A stretch of DNA of 64,000 bases from Pseudoneurospora amorphoporcata (GCA_033297205.1 MU859066.1:124001-188000); one strand, 5' to 3'. Numbered from the stretch's first letter, positions 12,591 to 24,930 are shown. Numbers and translations: made by a program. Notes: a model not told the origin generated them from the sequence alone.

Positions 12591-13550
12591 ATGGCGCTCT
12601 CCTTCAGCCCCTCCCAAGACCCCGACAGCATCAACAGCAGGCTAAGGCGTCTCATGTCGCGGAAAAGGATTAGAAGCAAGAAGGAAGATAAGAGAAGGGC
12701 GGTAGAGTCGCCAGTACCAACCACTCCCAAGACTCCCATCGTGGCTCTCGCCAAAAGACACGATCCCTGTTCTTTCAGGACCCGGCTCTCCGACGCAGGG
12801 CTCGCTCCCGAACTTGGTTACTACGTGGCCAGCCATCTGGCAGTAGCAACGACAACAACCCCCAAGGCATCTAACGGATGTGTGGCGGTTGAGCGATCAT
12901 TGGGAAGGCCTGGCGAGGCACCACCCACGCCCCTCCGCGCTTCCTTCAGGGTCAGCTCGCGGACGCTACGATCCCGCAAGCGAAGCCGGCAAGAAGACGA
13001 CGACGGGTACACGCCAACCGCGTCTACAAAGGTTATCACGGTACCCAGCAGCATCTTGATTGTTCCCTCCGACGAAGACGGCAGCGAGAGCTTCGCGGCA
13101 ACGCCCCTCTCCCCAGGCTTCGACCTGGTCGACGTTGCCTTTTCTACCCTGGAAGAGTTTGAGGACACGGAAATGGTTACCTGGAATGATCGGAGACAGG
13201 ATAGCGGGCCCATCAACTTCGACGCCAACATGTCGACCATGCGCATGCCCTTTTCCTATCAGCACACACGCGGGGTAAGGAGAAGTGTGGTGGACATGGT
13301 GGTCGCTACCGACTCGGCAGGATTCGGATCAGACGAGTGGTCCGTCATTGCAGACGCATCCATGATCCCGACCTATGGACCGAGCGATGTCATGAAGCAG
13401 CCGATTCATCAGGCTATCGTTAGGAGCTTTGTCTCTAGGTGTAGGGCGGCCAAGCGGAGGATGATGATGACTTCTCGGCGGCACTCATGTCGGCTCAGCT
13501 TGACGGACAATACTGCTGGCCAGCGTGTTTCTGTTGGTGCGGTACATTGA
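12591..13550 (+). CDS. hypothetical protein, 319 aa
   Basis: An intronless ORF of 319 aa whose ATG context is AACATGG. The N-terminus is basic and Ser/Arg/Lys-rich (residues about 15-45). A second basic cluster (RSRKRSRQ, residues about 126-133) precedes an acidic patch and could act as a nuclear localisation signal. A middle acidic stretch (residues about 160-200) and a basic tail (RCRAAKRRMMM) follow. No known domain is recognised and no signal peptide or membrane helix is evident. C-rich third positions support coding. The function is unknown; the alternating basic and acidic composition suggests a disordered nuclear protein, which is inference. Confidence 0.6.
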   Translation: MALSFSPSQDPDSINSRLRRLMSRKRIRSKKEDKRRAVESPVPTTPKTPIVALAKRHDPCSFRTRLSDAGLAPELGYYVASHLAVATTTTPKASNGCVAVERSLGRPGEAPPTPLRASFRVSSRTLRSRKRSRQEDDDGYTPTASTKVITVPSSILIVPSDEDGSESFAATPLSPGFDLVDVAFSTLEEFEDTEMVTWNDRRQDSGPINFDANMSTMRMPFSYQHTRGVRRSVVDMVVATDSAGFGSDEWSVIADASMIPTYGPSDVMKQPIHQAIVRSFVSRCRAAKRRMMMTSRRHSCRLSLTDNTAGQRVSVGAVH

Positions 13551-14024
13551 TGGATGTCTTTGAGATGGATAGACTGGGCTCTGAGACGGCAACATGTATA
13601 TATGATTTATGAAACCGACGAGGGAAGGTGAGGAATGCAAACGCTCGGGCGGTTTATGGATAGATACCAGGCGTGGGTTAAAATGATGGTCTCGAGGGAG
13701 ATGTATCACCCTTTTTCATAGAGAACTTCATACGGCATCGGGTATGTAGCAGGCTACACCGGTCTGCTACTAGGGGGATTAACTTGATGTTTCCATGTCC
13801 CATTTACAGCAAACAACGTCGAAAAATCTGATAATGATTCACTTTACCATGTTTGCACCCTCGTTAATGTAAGCCTATGAATCGGACCGTACTTTGAATT
13901 TCTTCCTTAAAAGCTCGCCCAAATCCACGCTTAGCTCGAGTCCATGGAAAATGGTTCAGAATAGGGTGTACCAGCCGCATCGCGATTTAACATCTTATAG
14001 TCACCTTATCAAAGAGACAATAGA
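13551..14024. other. short intergenic region
   Basis: Spacer between two hypothetical genes. No ORF with coding character, RNA gene or repeat was recognised. Confidence 0.5.
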
Positions 14025-16169
14025 ATGTCCAGCGAGAATCCAAATATTCTTGGTGCGGAAGCAATCTCTGCAATTGATAACAAGAAAAGAAGCGGTACCA
14101 CCACCGCAGACATGGTGAGGGTCATTACAGCAGCGGCAGCTGAGGAAATGGCCTTTAATGATCAAACAAACGATACTGTATGTATGGATATTGACAACGA
14201 AGATACCAACATCAACGAGGAGGATACCAGCAAGAAGGATACCAACGAGGAGGAGGCCAAGCCCGAACCCCAGAATCTTGAATCCGAAGATGCTGGGCGA
14301 GATGACGATAAAGCCGACTTGATCAAGGACCAAGACGCCAAATCTCAGGATCTCAAACTCGAAGATTCGGGACATGGAGATGCAGAAGCTAGAGCTACGA
14401 AGCCCCAAGCCAACAAGCCTGAAGAAGCTGAAGCTGAAGTTATTCAGCCCGATGAAAACGAATCCAGGGATACCAACAATGGCGATATCAAGCCCGAGCC
14501 CGAGAACTTGGAACCTGAAGATTCTAGACGAGAGGGCGACGAGGCCGACGAGGCCAATGACCATGACGATGGATCCCATGATGCCAACCCTGAAGACCCG
14601 GGACATGAGGGTCTCGAAGCTGAGCCTACAAAGGCTCAAGTTCTCAAACCGGAACATGCTGAAACTGAAACTATTCAGCCAAACGGAACTACGGTCAAGG
14701 ATCCCATAGTGGAGGACTCTACAGCTAAAGGTACAGCAGCGCAGGGAACCGTAAATGTAGAAAGCAAAGCGGGAGACATGGCTCAGGCGCCCACAGACCA
14801 ACAGCCTAGGGATAAGGAGGTTAAAGACAAGGTGGTTGAAGATCAGCTGGTTGAAGACCAGGAGAAAAAAGATGAAGATGCGAAAGATCATGAAGTCAAA
14901 GATGCTGGACAAGAAGATGATCAGTACGACGAGACCAAGTCTGAGGATGCCAAACCTGAGGACTCGGAAGATGAAGAGGTCGAACCTGAGCCTACGGAGC
15001 CCTACACCGAACCCAACGGTGAATCTGACACTGTTAAACAAGACGAGACTAAGGCTATAGATTCCATAGCCCAGGATCTTCCAGGTGGAAATACAACAGC
15101 CAACAAAAACTCGATTACACAGAGTAGAGTAGGAGGATTGGCTCAGACAGCTGGGAATAATGGTATTTCGGGCCAGGAGACTACAGACAACGACGTGAAG
15201 GACCAAGAGGTTGAAGACAACAAGTCTGCAGACAAGGAAGTTGAGGACCAAGAAGTCTTGGAGCAGGAATTCAAAGACCAGGAGGCTGAAGACCAGGAAT
15301 CCAAAAGCCAAGAGACAGAAAACCCAAACGCCTTGGACGAAGATATCAGACCTAAAGATACAGTGTCCCATGGCACTTTAAACAGAGATATCGAAGCCCA
15401 AGCTACCATGGGCCTGACCGAAACAACCAAAGATACTTCGCAACGCCCGACACTATCCAGGCCGCCATCGTCATCATCTCCTCGCGAGGATGAGCAGTCG
15501 AAGGACGCTAGTCAATTAGCAGACACTCGTTCGCCAAAGTCCAATGCGTCATCTACACCGTCACACAGACCTGACTCAACAACATCTCCAGATAGATCAC
15601 GTCAACCAACGCCTCTACCTCTGGAGGAAGAGGATGCACGGCCCCAACTGCCTCCAACCCCTCCGCCACCTGACGACAACGGACTTGAAGAACCTCAAAG
15701 GATTCAAGCAACATCCCAAGCAAAGAATGCCAAGGGTAAGCCTAAGACCTTGGAAAAGAAACTACCTAAAACTCCCAAACCCCCTCCTCCTACTCCTCCA
15801 AAGGACGAAACACTCCCGATCCTCATCTGGCTCCTCACAGGCGGGGGCCACCTAAACCACAACCCCAAGCCCAATCGCAAGCCCCATCACCCACCAACAC
15901 CGCCCACCGCAGCCCGCTTCGCTCGCATGGCAGAACGCCGCCTCCAAAAAGAAGCACAGCTACAGGGTGAAAAGGAAGCGGCAAAGGCCAAAAAGGAGGA
16001 AGAAAAGTTACGAAAGAAGGAGGAGAAGAAAAGGGAGAAGGAGAAGAAAAAGCGAAAGGAGAGGGAAAACCTAAAATGGTTGAGGGAGAAGCGGGTGAGG
16101 GTTGGGTTATCGGAGGGGGTTGTTGGTCGCGTTGTTGAGGGTATTAGGGCTGCGGAGGGGGGAAAGTAA
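14025..16169 (+). CDS. acidic D/E/K-rich repetitive hypothetical protein
   Basis: A single open frame of 714 aa. Residues about 45-475 are a degenerate run of short acidic phrases such as KDQEVED, EDQE and KPEPEN, dominated by Asp, Glu, Lys, Gln and Pro. A Pro/Ser-rich linker follows (about 480-600). The C-terminus (about 630-690) is an extremely Lys/Glu-rich probable coiled coil (EEEKLRKKEEKKREKEKK). One short hydrophobic segment, LPILIWLLTGGG, precedes the coil near residue 600. No enzymatic domain is recognised. A 456-aa open frame lies on the opposite strand (14001-15371); I treat it as a by-product of the A/G-rich codon pattern. The start context (AGAATGT) is only fair, so the N-terminus is uncertain. 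The function is unknown; such proteins are often scaffold-like or disordered, which is inference. Confidence 0.6.
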   Translation: MSSENPNILGAEAISAIDNKKRSGTTTADMVRVITAAAAEEMAFNDQTNDTVCMDIDNEDTNINEEDTSKKDTNEEEAKPEPQNLESEDAGRDDDKADLIKDQDAKSQDLKLEDSGHGDAEARATKPQANKPEEAEAEVIQPDENESRDTNNGDIKPEPENLEPEDSRREGDEADEANDHDDGSHDANPEDPGHEGLEAEPTKAQVLKPEHAETETIQPNGTTVKDPIVEDSTAKGTAAQGTVNVESKAGDMAQAPTDQQPRDKEVKDKVVEDQLVEDQEKKDEDAKDHEVKDAGQEDDQYDETKSEDAKPEDSEDEEVEPEPTEPYTEPNGESDTVKQDETKAIDSIAQDLPGGNTTANKNSITQSRVGGLAQTAGNNGISGQETTDNDVKDQEVEDNKSADKEVEDQEVLEQEFKDQEAEDQESKSQETENPNALDEDIRPKDTVSHGTLNRDIEAQATMGLTETTKDTSQRPTLSRPPSSSSPREDEQSKDASQLADTRSPKSNASSTPSHRPDSTTSPDRSRQPTPLPLEEEDARPQLPPTPPPPDDNGLEEPQRIQATSQAKNAKGKPKTLEKKLPKTPKPPPPTPPKDETLPILIWLLTGGGHLNHNPKPNRKPHHPPTPPTAARFARMAERRLQKEAQLQGEKEAAKAKKEEEKLRKKEEKKREKEKKKRKERENLKWLREKRVRVGLSEGVVGRVVEGIRAAEGGK

Positions 16170-17767
16170 GGAGGGAAAGTTGGTGAGGGAAGGAGGGAAG
16201 GAGGGGGTAGTAATCTTGGAGGTTGTGCTGAAGAAAATGAAGAGGACAGTTTAGGTCTGGAGGAGAGGCATATGTAGTTATGGGATTTTGAGTGGTTGCT
16301 GTGAGGGCATCACTATCTCGTAGAGAAAGAGAAACTTGTTGGAATTACTATCTTGCTGAAGAAGATCAGAAAGAAAGCCCTTGAGTACTGAAAAGGTTGG
16401 CTCCAACATCCAGTGAGGTGTCTGGGACAAGTTACATCCTCTGGCACTTTCCACCACAGACATCAATTGTGATGCCTTATCCATTAACAAATGTATATGA
16501 CATCTGTAGATTGCGAACTGGAGCGACTTGATGGCCCGGGTTCAAGTAATATGATCGTTCTTGAGAACAGTCCATAGGAATGTGTACACCTAATCAGCCT
16601 AACAGTGTTCGGGTAAACATGAATATCATCCTCACACTGGAATGAGACAATCTCCGAACGAACTACACAGTTCCAGGTTAGAGCCTGGCTGTGGAATGTC
16701 ACCCCTCCTACTGGAGACGACACTCACGTCCATAGCCTGAACTGGGCATCTGGAGACCTTTTCATCAAGGGGAGTAGGAATACGCTACATTGTTGTTCTA
16801 TCATCATCGTCTTCCATCCATAATGTCATAGATATCGCTACTGTGTAGAACCTTCATCCATTCCATCCCGAGAACACCATACTCATGACCAATACAAACG
16901 CAACGAAGGATCACATCTACCAAGGCACTTGCTTTATGGTTATGCTTTCCATTCCGTGTGCCTCGGACAGAATAACAGTCCATACAAACGAGGACTTCGT
17001 AATCCGACAGGATGTATGTATGTACAGTAGTGCTTTTCCCCCTTGCTACCGCCAGGAACCTTCCCATGCCATGCATTGTTTGCCTTCCAGTGGACCACCA
17101 TTTTCGTTGTTTTCTCTTTCGCTAAAGCCGTTTCTTCATATCTGTCACACAATGAATGACATGCATCTTCTCTCCTAGACCATCCATACTATGCATCGAG
17201 CTTGATCGCGCACAGAATCCGATGCCTGGAAAGAGCAGCAGCAACAGAACAGTGATGATAACTTCCGTGCCGAACCATGAGAGGTAAATAATGAGAAACC
17301 GCAACCTAACCATACCTTTGAAGCCCCCTCTGCACGGAGGACCATAAAATAAAGAGATACCTCTACGCCTCCCCTTGATTTCCCTTGACACCTGGCGCCA
17401 CCGCAAAGAAAAGTTTGAATGTGTGAATAAGGAGCAGCGCAAAAACAAAAACCTGCCATGCCGAATAAATGAAGGAAAACAAAATCCTGCCCGTAAGTGC
17501 GGGCCAGGTGATTATCCCTCGCCGCATCTCCTAAAACCAGCTCCCTGTGCATCGAGCAGGTGATAGGATGCTCTTCTGGTGATAGAAAAGTTGGACGAAC
17601 GCAGTCTCCATTTAAATTCCGAGACAAAAGGCATACCGTCATCTATACCTTCATGATGTGTCGTCAAACGCCAGCGAGATCCAACCGCGTCGTAGGCTAT
17701 CCTGAGGATATTGCATAGGTCAGAACCCAAATGCTAGCCCGTGGACGCAGGATGCACCCAGACAAGC
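16170..17767. other. convergent intergenic region
   Basis: It lies between the 3' ends of the acidic-repeat gene (plus) and the B-type cyclin gene (minus). A G/A-rich stretch directly follows the upstream stop codon. No coding gene, RNA or repeat is recognised; short ORFs occur in all frames without domains. Confidence 0.5.
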
Positions 17768-19530
17768 TTAAGGAAGCTGGTCAACAGGGCGGTCCTTGAG
17801 CTGGTCAAGGGGAATCTCGGCGTCAACAACGCCATAGAGAACAGCGTTCTTCTTGGCCCATTGCCGAGTAAGGATAGAAGCTAGGAAGATGTTAGAATAA
17901 GATGACGAGACAAACAAGGCCGGTTGGTTGACATACCCTTGAGGAATTTCTTGCTGGCATACTTTTTGAAGAATGCTTCGTGAATAACGGGGCGGGCCAA
18001 ATAGTCGACCATGAGTTGGAAAACGGGCTCGATCTCCTCCTCGGTGTAGCCAGCATAGTACGCGATGGTCTCGTCCTGTAATCATAAGTGTCAGCCACAG
18101 AGGATAATACAACGGAGAGAGAAATGCACATATAACTTACCCATTCTCCGCGGTCCAGGATCAGGCGTGCCAAGTACATAGCAGCAGCAGCGACATGACT
18201 GGGGCGGTAAGGCATAAAGCGATGGTCCAGCAAGCTGACCTCCATCAGATACTTGCCAAGGGTGCGGGACTGAATATCGTAGTTGTCGGCCTTGGAAATG
18301 CGGCGGAGAAAGTTCATGGGGTTGGGATAGCTAAGGTCGTAGTTGAGGGTCGACAGGATAAAGCGCTCCGCGCTGAGGATCTCAGATTCAGTGAAGCCAT
18401 CATCGGCGACGTGGCGGAAATTGGCGATGTGAGGGGAAAGAACCTCCTCGTACTTGGAGGCAACGAACATGGCGGTAATTCCGACAAGCTGAAGACGATC
18501 GAGCTGGACGACCTTTGCACTCAAGAAACGATCGATGATGTTGACGGCAAGGAACAGCGTCTCGGGCAGCAAGTGGAATCGAGTATGGACCTCAATGAGC
18601 CAGTCGATGAGAATACCGCGAGTCTTCCACTCAAGGTCATCCTGGTGGTTCATGTACTGGGGGTTCGGCACGGATTTGCATTCGAGGTCGCGGAGGTACT
18701 CGAAAATTTCCGTCGCATACTCGGCAACCATAAGGGGGTCCTCAAGATCTTCAGTGTCAAGGTCCTTAACGCCTGGCGGATACACTGGCTGAACAGGGAC
18801 GACATCGCGGACGACAGGAGCGGGGGGCTCGGCGATCGGCTTCGCAGCCTTGCTAGGAGCATTATTCTCCTTGACCTCAGTCTTGAGAACCTTTTTCTTC
18901 TCGGGCTCTTCGACGTGGAGCTTCTTGCGGGCCGGCTCACTTTCGGCGGCTGCTGATTCCTTGGTAGGGGCGAGCTTGGACGTAGACGGAGGCGGCTTGC
19001 GCTTGGCCGGAATGGCGCCAGCACCGGCACTGGGGCCAACCGTCTTGTTGGGTTCTTTGTTCGACAATGCACGGCGAGCGGCAGTCGCAGTACGGCTCGT
19101 AGCAGTCGTGGATTTCTTCTGGATCCCACTCGGCTGCGCCGCCTTCGAAACTAGGCCGGGCTTCGCAATCGCTTTCTTCGCTCCCGCAACTTCGGCCTTG
19201 GTGACATTGCTGACATCGCCCAGTGCGTTCCGCTTACCGACAGTGCGAGCGGTAGTGGCGGCGGTGGTTGTCGAAGTTGTCGTCTTCTTGGTCTGCATGG
19301 TTTTCGCGGGCATGGACAGTTCGTCGACGTGGAGAGTGGCCGCCTTGGCCCTCGTCATACGTGTCGTGGCTGTTGTGCTGTTCTCGTCATTTTCGTTCGC
19401 GAGTGAACGCGGGTTTCTCGTCCGCTGCAGGGTTGGGGTTGGGTTAGTACAAAGATACCATGGTGTGGACAACCAATTGCATGAACGAACGACAATGCCA
19501 CTGCGCAGGAGAACTTACAAGATTCGGCAT
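17768..19530 (-). CDS. G2/mitotic-specific B-type cyclin (NimE/Clb type)
   Basis: Minus-strand exons 19530-19519, 19424-18141, 18075-17937 and 17880-17768 give 515 aa; introns are 94, 65 and 56 nt. Mitotic cyclins bind and activate the Cdk1 kinase at G2/M and are destroyed by the anaphase-promoting complex. A textbook destruction box, RNALGDVSN, sits at residues 69-77. The N-terminal half is otherwise low-complexity Thr/Ala/Lys-rich. The cyclin N-box (about 240-370) contains the MRAIL-like stretch TRGILIDWLIEVH and the YEE motif (SKYEEV). The cyclin C-domain follows to about residue 490 (PYRPSHVAAAAMYLAR). The first exon is only 12 nt, encoding MPNL; splicing restores the RTRNPRSLANEN start typical of fungal cyclin B. 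An unspliced ATG at 19472 is the alternative start and would give a less family-like N-terminus. Divergent from the uL2m gene. Confidence 0.93.
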
Positions 19531-21235
19531 TCTTGACTGATCCTATGCTGGTACAGGAATTGATGCGAAATGTGTCTACTGGCGAGGAGGTCAGCTAGCT
19601 GTTTGGCTCGTTCGTTATTGGTGAAGTTCGAGGTGGAGAGGCCGGGTCTTATCGAAGGATCGATCCCTGCCACGGAGGGAGGATTGACGCGAACCACGAG
19701 GGAATTGTGAACACGGACAGCAATGGGAGTAGACGCACCGACTACAAAAGCCCAAGATGTCGGGAAGGATTGACACCGGCGGTCGGCAGTGATGTCGCTG
19801 TCGGCACGTTGTTGAAGCCGGAGATCAACCCTGGGTCCCGCGACAGGAGGTTGGCTGTGACCGTGAACGTGCTGTTGTTAATTGGGATGTTGCCCCAATT
19901 GGCGACCACGGTCGAGAGCAAGACACGCGATGTCGACGTTCGAAAGATTGACTGATCGAGGCCAAGGGCTGCCTTCGCGATGGCAGCGGCCTTGCGGGTC
20001 CTGGTGATGCGGCGTGGGAAGGCTAGTTGGCGGACGCGAAAGGGAGATATGATGTTTATGAGGTGCAGAGGAGAGTGGAAGTCGTTTTTGCGAGGTCTTG
20101 GTGGAGGTGCCAGTGCCAGTGCAGCCCAGTGGATGGGGCTGGAGTGCCAGTGGACGGAGCGGGCGTGTGGACACCGACCCAGGTACCCGATCGGACGTGC
20201 TGGGGCTGGGACAAAGTACCCTTTGCTAGTGCAGTGATGCTTCTGAACTGTCAAGTCCAAAACACCGGAAACAAACCTGAAAACACCACAACAAAGTGAT
20301 GACGCGCCGTGCAGTTTGAGCTTGTCAGACGCACGCCTTGCTGCTGTTTTCTGCGCCGTTAAATTGCCGAATGGTTAGGATGCCGCGCTGTCGAATAAGC
20401 AAAGTCGAAAAGGTTGTATTGCCAAAGAAATGTGGACTTCAATGACCGGAGTCGAAAGTTGCTGTTGTTGCTGTTGCTGAATGTCGATTGTTGTTGTGCG
20501 TCCAGGAAAATGGTTGTTAGTCGGATGGTGTCGAGTTGCAGAATCCCGAGTCGAGAAAGCGGCCAGGAAATAGTAGTACTTGGGTCTGTGTTTTGCAGCA
20601 AGCAGGAGGTACATAGGTCGCACCTCAAACACGCAGTGAAGGAGGGCCAGCGCGGGCCACGTCCCCTCCCTGGCCGTCATCCACCGTCAACACTGCACTG
20701 GCAACCGCAGGGCAACCGGTCGAAGCCGGCTTCTTATTGGCCCAATCTGTTCAAATGCACCGTGTGAGCTCCAACTTCTGTAAGCACTGTCCAGGTTCAG
20801 ATCGCAAACCTTGGGAAGGAACGGAGCAAGATGCACGCTCTTTCCCCGCGCCGCGCTTTCTTTCAGGCCACCAGGCCCCTGCAACGAGCATTCACGCGCT
20901 GGTGACTGGTGCCTTCCTCCCGCGCCCGCAGCACTTGTCCCTTGGTAAAGAAACAGAGCTCTTTCACTAAAGTTTCGTGGCTGCAACACACAAGCCACAA
21001 CTGTCTACAGCCACAAGAGTCCGGGGTCGCAACTAATGCAAAGCTGTGATTGGCGCATCAGCCGAGCAATTTTCCACAAGCAGTTATCGACGCCGACGAC
21101 GGGAACCTCGACGAGCAGCCTGCGAGGACGTCGCACTCCGGTTGCTGGATATCGCAGCAATCGTCCCCTCCAGCACCCCCACTCCCCAGAGCTCACCGCC
21201 AGGAGCTTGGGATATCCGACAGCGATCGAGCAGCC
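19531..21235. other. divergent promoter region (cyclin B / uL2m)
   Basis: A 1.7-kb spacer between oppositely oriented genes, expected to hold both promoters. Open frames at 19742-20260 (minus), 20027-20299 (plus) and others show no domain and are judged non-coding. No repeat or RNA gene is recognised. Confidence 0.5.
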
Positions 21236-22517
21236 ATGCTGCAGCCTCAATTCCGACCCCTCCTCGCGGGGACATCTTCCTTTGCCCAAACCGTGCTGGG
21301 CCGCACCCTCGCCAGATGCTATGCCACCAAGGCCGCCACACAATCAGGAAGCACCAGCACCACCATCACCACCAACAAAGATGCCAAGGCCAAGAAAGTA
21401 ATTCCCTACGTCCGGGACGCCGGCATGATGAGGACCTATAAGCCGCACACGCCCGGTATCCGTCACCTGAAGCGCCCGATCAACGACCACCTGTGGAAGG
21501 GCCGGCCGTATCTTCCTCTTACCTTCCCCAAGAAGGGTCAATCGAAGGGTGGCCGTAACCACAGCGGTCGCATTACTGTCAGACATCGCGGTGGTGGTCA
21601 CAAGCGAAGAATCCGTATGGTCGACTTTGAACGATGGACTCCGGGTCCGCACACAGTCCTGCGCATCGAGTACGATCCCGGTCGCAGCGCGCATATTGCG
21701 CTGGTAAAGGAGGAGGCCACAGGGAGGAAGAGCTATATCGTCGCGGCGGATGGCATGAGGGCTGGAGACGTTGTGCAGAGCTACCGGTCCGGCCTTCCCC
21801 AGGATCTGCTCGATTCCATGGGTGGTGTCGTCGATCCCGGTATTCTGGCTGCGAAGACATGCTGGAGAGGCAACTGCTTGCCCATATCCATGATTCCAGT
21901 CGGAACCCAGATCTTCTGCGTTGGCTCCCGTTCGGATGGCAAGGCTGTGTTCTGCCGCAGTGCCGGAACATACGCGACCATTATTTCCAAGGAGGAGGAA
22001 ACTCGTGAGGATGGTACAAAGGTTATGACGGGCAGGTTCGTCAACGTTAGACTGCAGAGTGGAGAAATCCGAAGGGTCAGCAAGGACGCTTGCGCCACCG
22101 TTGGTATTGCCAGCAACATTATGCATCACTACAGACAGTTGGGTAAGGCCGGTAGAAGCCGTTGGCTCAACATCAGGCCTACTGTGAGAGGTTTGGCCAT
22201 GAACGCAAGTGAGTAGACCCCCGAAACATCCGTTTATCAAGCCAGCAGAATTAACCAAGGGCCTGGTAGATGATCATCCTCACGGTGGTGGTCGTGGTAA
22301 GTCGAAGGGTAACAGGCATCCTGTCTCTCCTTGGGGCACGCCCGTAAGTTTGGCCCCCTTATTGCCTCTCCTTGCTCAGAACAGACGCCTTACCGATTTA
22401 TTTCTTCTCTAGGCCAAAGGTGGTTACAAGACACGCAGAAAGTCCAACGTCAACAAGTGGGTGGTTACTCCCCGGGTCCGCAACATGGGTGTCCGGAGGA
22501 ACAAGAAGACTACATAA
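21236..22517 (+). CDS. rml2: mitochondrial large-subunit ribosomal protein uL2m (RML2)
   Basis: Exons 21236-22208, 22270-22343 and 22413-22517 (introns 61 and 69 nt) give 383 aa. uL2 is a core large-subunit protein near the peptidyl-transferase centre. The start at 21236 gives an Arg/Ser/Leu-rich, acid-poor N-terminus ending ARCYATKAA, a convincing mitochondrial presequence; the frame is open further upstream but less plausible. The KPHTPGIRHLKRP, SGRITVRHRGGGHKR and R-V-D-F segments match the L2 N-terminal OB-fold. The signature ending AMNANDHPHGGGRGKSKG appears only after removing intron 1, and the RRKSNVNKWVVTPR tail only after removing intron 2, which strongly supports the splice model. 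Confidence 0.95.
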
Positions 22518-24930
22518 ACAAATCAACCTGCTGTGCTCACCTTGGGCTATATACCCACCATCTTGTACACTATGTAGTAAAACGTATTCATTTGTTCGCA
22601 GGCCGGCAGTTCGAGGGCTAAGTTTTATATTGGAAGGAGGCCATGTGAAGTCATTTGGCCGAATAGAATCGGCTGTGGGAGGATCCGCCGTGTTTTTTTC
22701 TTTTTTACGTTTTCACTCCCGACCAGGTGACACTTTCCAGATGGCGATCAGTTCCGGGGGCTGGCTAAGACCGCAGCTCTGTCTATCAACCGAGACATGA
22801 CTTCAGGGATGTACACTGCGAAAGACTAGACTTGGACTTACTGTACGTTTGACTCGGTCGCTATGTGCCTACCTTGAACTGACAGAATATGCTTTGTTTG
22901 TATGGCTGGGGACAGTGGGCTATGAGAGAATGGAAAGCCGTCTGGTCATTGAACTCGGTCTAGTCGTCCAATCATATTTAGCGTTCATCCCTAGACCTGA
23001 CGAGTACCGACGCTATGCAAGGAACAGGACGAAAATGCTGGCCTCCTTCGCCCTTTCAGATCTGTCACCAGTTCTGTAAACGCCGCCCTGGGTGCATTGA
23101 TGGATAGTCAAAGGGGAGGGAAAGAGTGTAGGTGAGACAGCTGCGTGGGCAGAACTGACCGCAGCGCGATTCTTATGCATTCCAGCGGCGGGATCTTTGC
23201 AGTGATTAACTGCGCAAGGGCACATCACGCGCGTCTCGGTATGCGTCCGCAATTCGGCCGAACATACCTAGCATCACAACGTGCTGAAGGGATGAGGTTC
23301 AACTTTTAAGAGGGAGGCAAAATGTCATCTCTACTACAAGTTCGATGGACGACAGAAGTGGCTTTAAGCACATCTTGAACTCCTCGACACCTTCTTGGTG
23401 ATCAGTCTCTGAAGTGTCTCCCGTAGTCTTGGTAGGTAGAGTTCAAGGTGAGGTTACCTTACTTTGCGCCATTCTTTCACTGTTTCGACCGTTCAGGGCC
23501 CAGGGCCGTCTGATAATTTTGGAGATTGACGGGAATGGCAGGAAGGGATCCACGCGGTAGTAAGAAAGCTGCTCCGCCATGCCAGGTACCTCGGACTCTA
23601 ACTGCGATAGAGACATGGCACTTTTCTGCAGTTCTTTCCACGATGATCGAGTCCTTGCTCTAACAAAAGCCGGGGATAAGTACCTTAGTACTTGCTGATG
23701 GACCGCAGCATGGTTCCCCAATGGCGGGGCGTTCTCCATGCAGCGTTACGCTGGACCGGGGGTGGCCAGGCCCGCCACTGCCCCCTTGAATGATCATTTG
23801 TTACAGGATCGTTGGTTTCTGTTTTAACATGGAAGCAACTCACTGAGGAAGCTGCCATTCTCATGATCCCCATCCGCTCTTGACCATTCGTTCACCGCCG
23901 ATAATTTCGTTTATTATTCAGTTTAGTGGAGTTTCCTTCTTGCGAGGGCGCATACTGCATTGTTTTCTGGGATTTAGTACCTAAGGTACTGACCTGTCAA
24001 CTGACTTCACGCAGACGGTTTGACGGCTGAAGTGCGGAGACCAACCAGCAAGTGGAAACAGGCACCGGGATTCTTTGTTGGCGTTACTATTCAATGCTGG
24101 TTTGATTGTTAGCGCGGTTCAAGGTGACAGTGGGGTAAACAGGGCTATCTACGCTATCTTATTGGCTGAAATTGCCTGATCTCAAGGTGAGAAAGAGTTG
24201 ACAGCACCTCCCACACACATTCTCTTTATTTCGCCAGCTCATAGACCAGAATCGTGATTTTATTGGTTTCAACCCCGTTACCTCCCCTGTCTAAAAATCA
24301 CAATGTACCGAGCTAGCAATCAAACCAGGGGGAGAGTGTACACGTGCGGTCTTGCTTGGAGAGAGAGGCTTAGACGTCTTGGGGTGGCGAATGGACGTCG
24401 ATCGCTGGGCGAAACTCTTTCGGTCGGACAGGTTCGATACAAGACTGAACTGTTCAACCTCTGCCGTGCTCTGCACATTAGGAATTACATGCACGCGCCA
24501 GGTCTTTACCGCATACTGACTGCGCACTCCGGTCACGACATTAACATCATTACGCTAGACAGAGTGGCCTGTACGTCTCCGGCAAGCTAGCTACTACTTT
24601 CGCCCAAAGTATCATCTCGGTTCCCAACCACTACCGCCCTAGTTCTAGGTTGTCTAGCCTGGTCGCCTCTCTTGTCGCTTCATTCTCACACACTCAGCTG
24701 CGGTTTGCGCCTATTGAACGAAATCTTCCCTCTATTGCCTACCTTCGCTCTTTTCCGGCTGGCAAACGCGACCCGGCGGACCGCTAGACTCGCTCACTCA
24801 GCTGGACTGCGCAATCATTGGACGCACTACCCGGCCCGAACTTGCGCTTCTGACGCTTTCGTCTTGCCGTCCCTTTTTGCTCCCGTTGAGGTTCCCTTTC
24901 CCCATCCCCTCGGATCATTCTTAGGTCCTC
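22518..24930. other. intergenic region
   Basis: 2.4 kb with no supported gene. It contains several TACCTA/TAGGTA words, including a perfect GTACCTAAGGTAC palindrome near 23978. The 95-aa plus ORF at 24303-24590 has no recognisable domain. The CT-rich stretch from about 24640 to 24930 is probably the leader of the phosphatase gene. Confidence 0.45.

Noticed and set aside
14001..15371. 456-aa minus-strand ORF
   Set aside because: It mirrors the A/G-rich repetitive plus-strand gene; its Leu/Phe/Val-rich product has no domain and no start context. It is kept only as an observation.
19742..20260. 172-aa minus-strand ORF upstream of cyclin B
   Set aside because: It lies in the divergent promoter and leader region, has no domain, and overlapping ORFs on the other strand are equally open.
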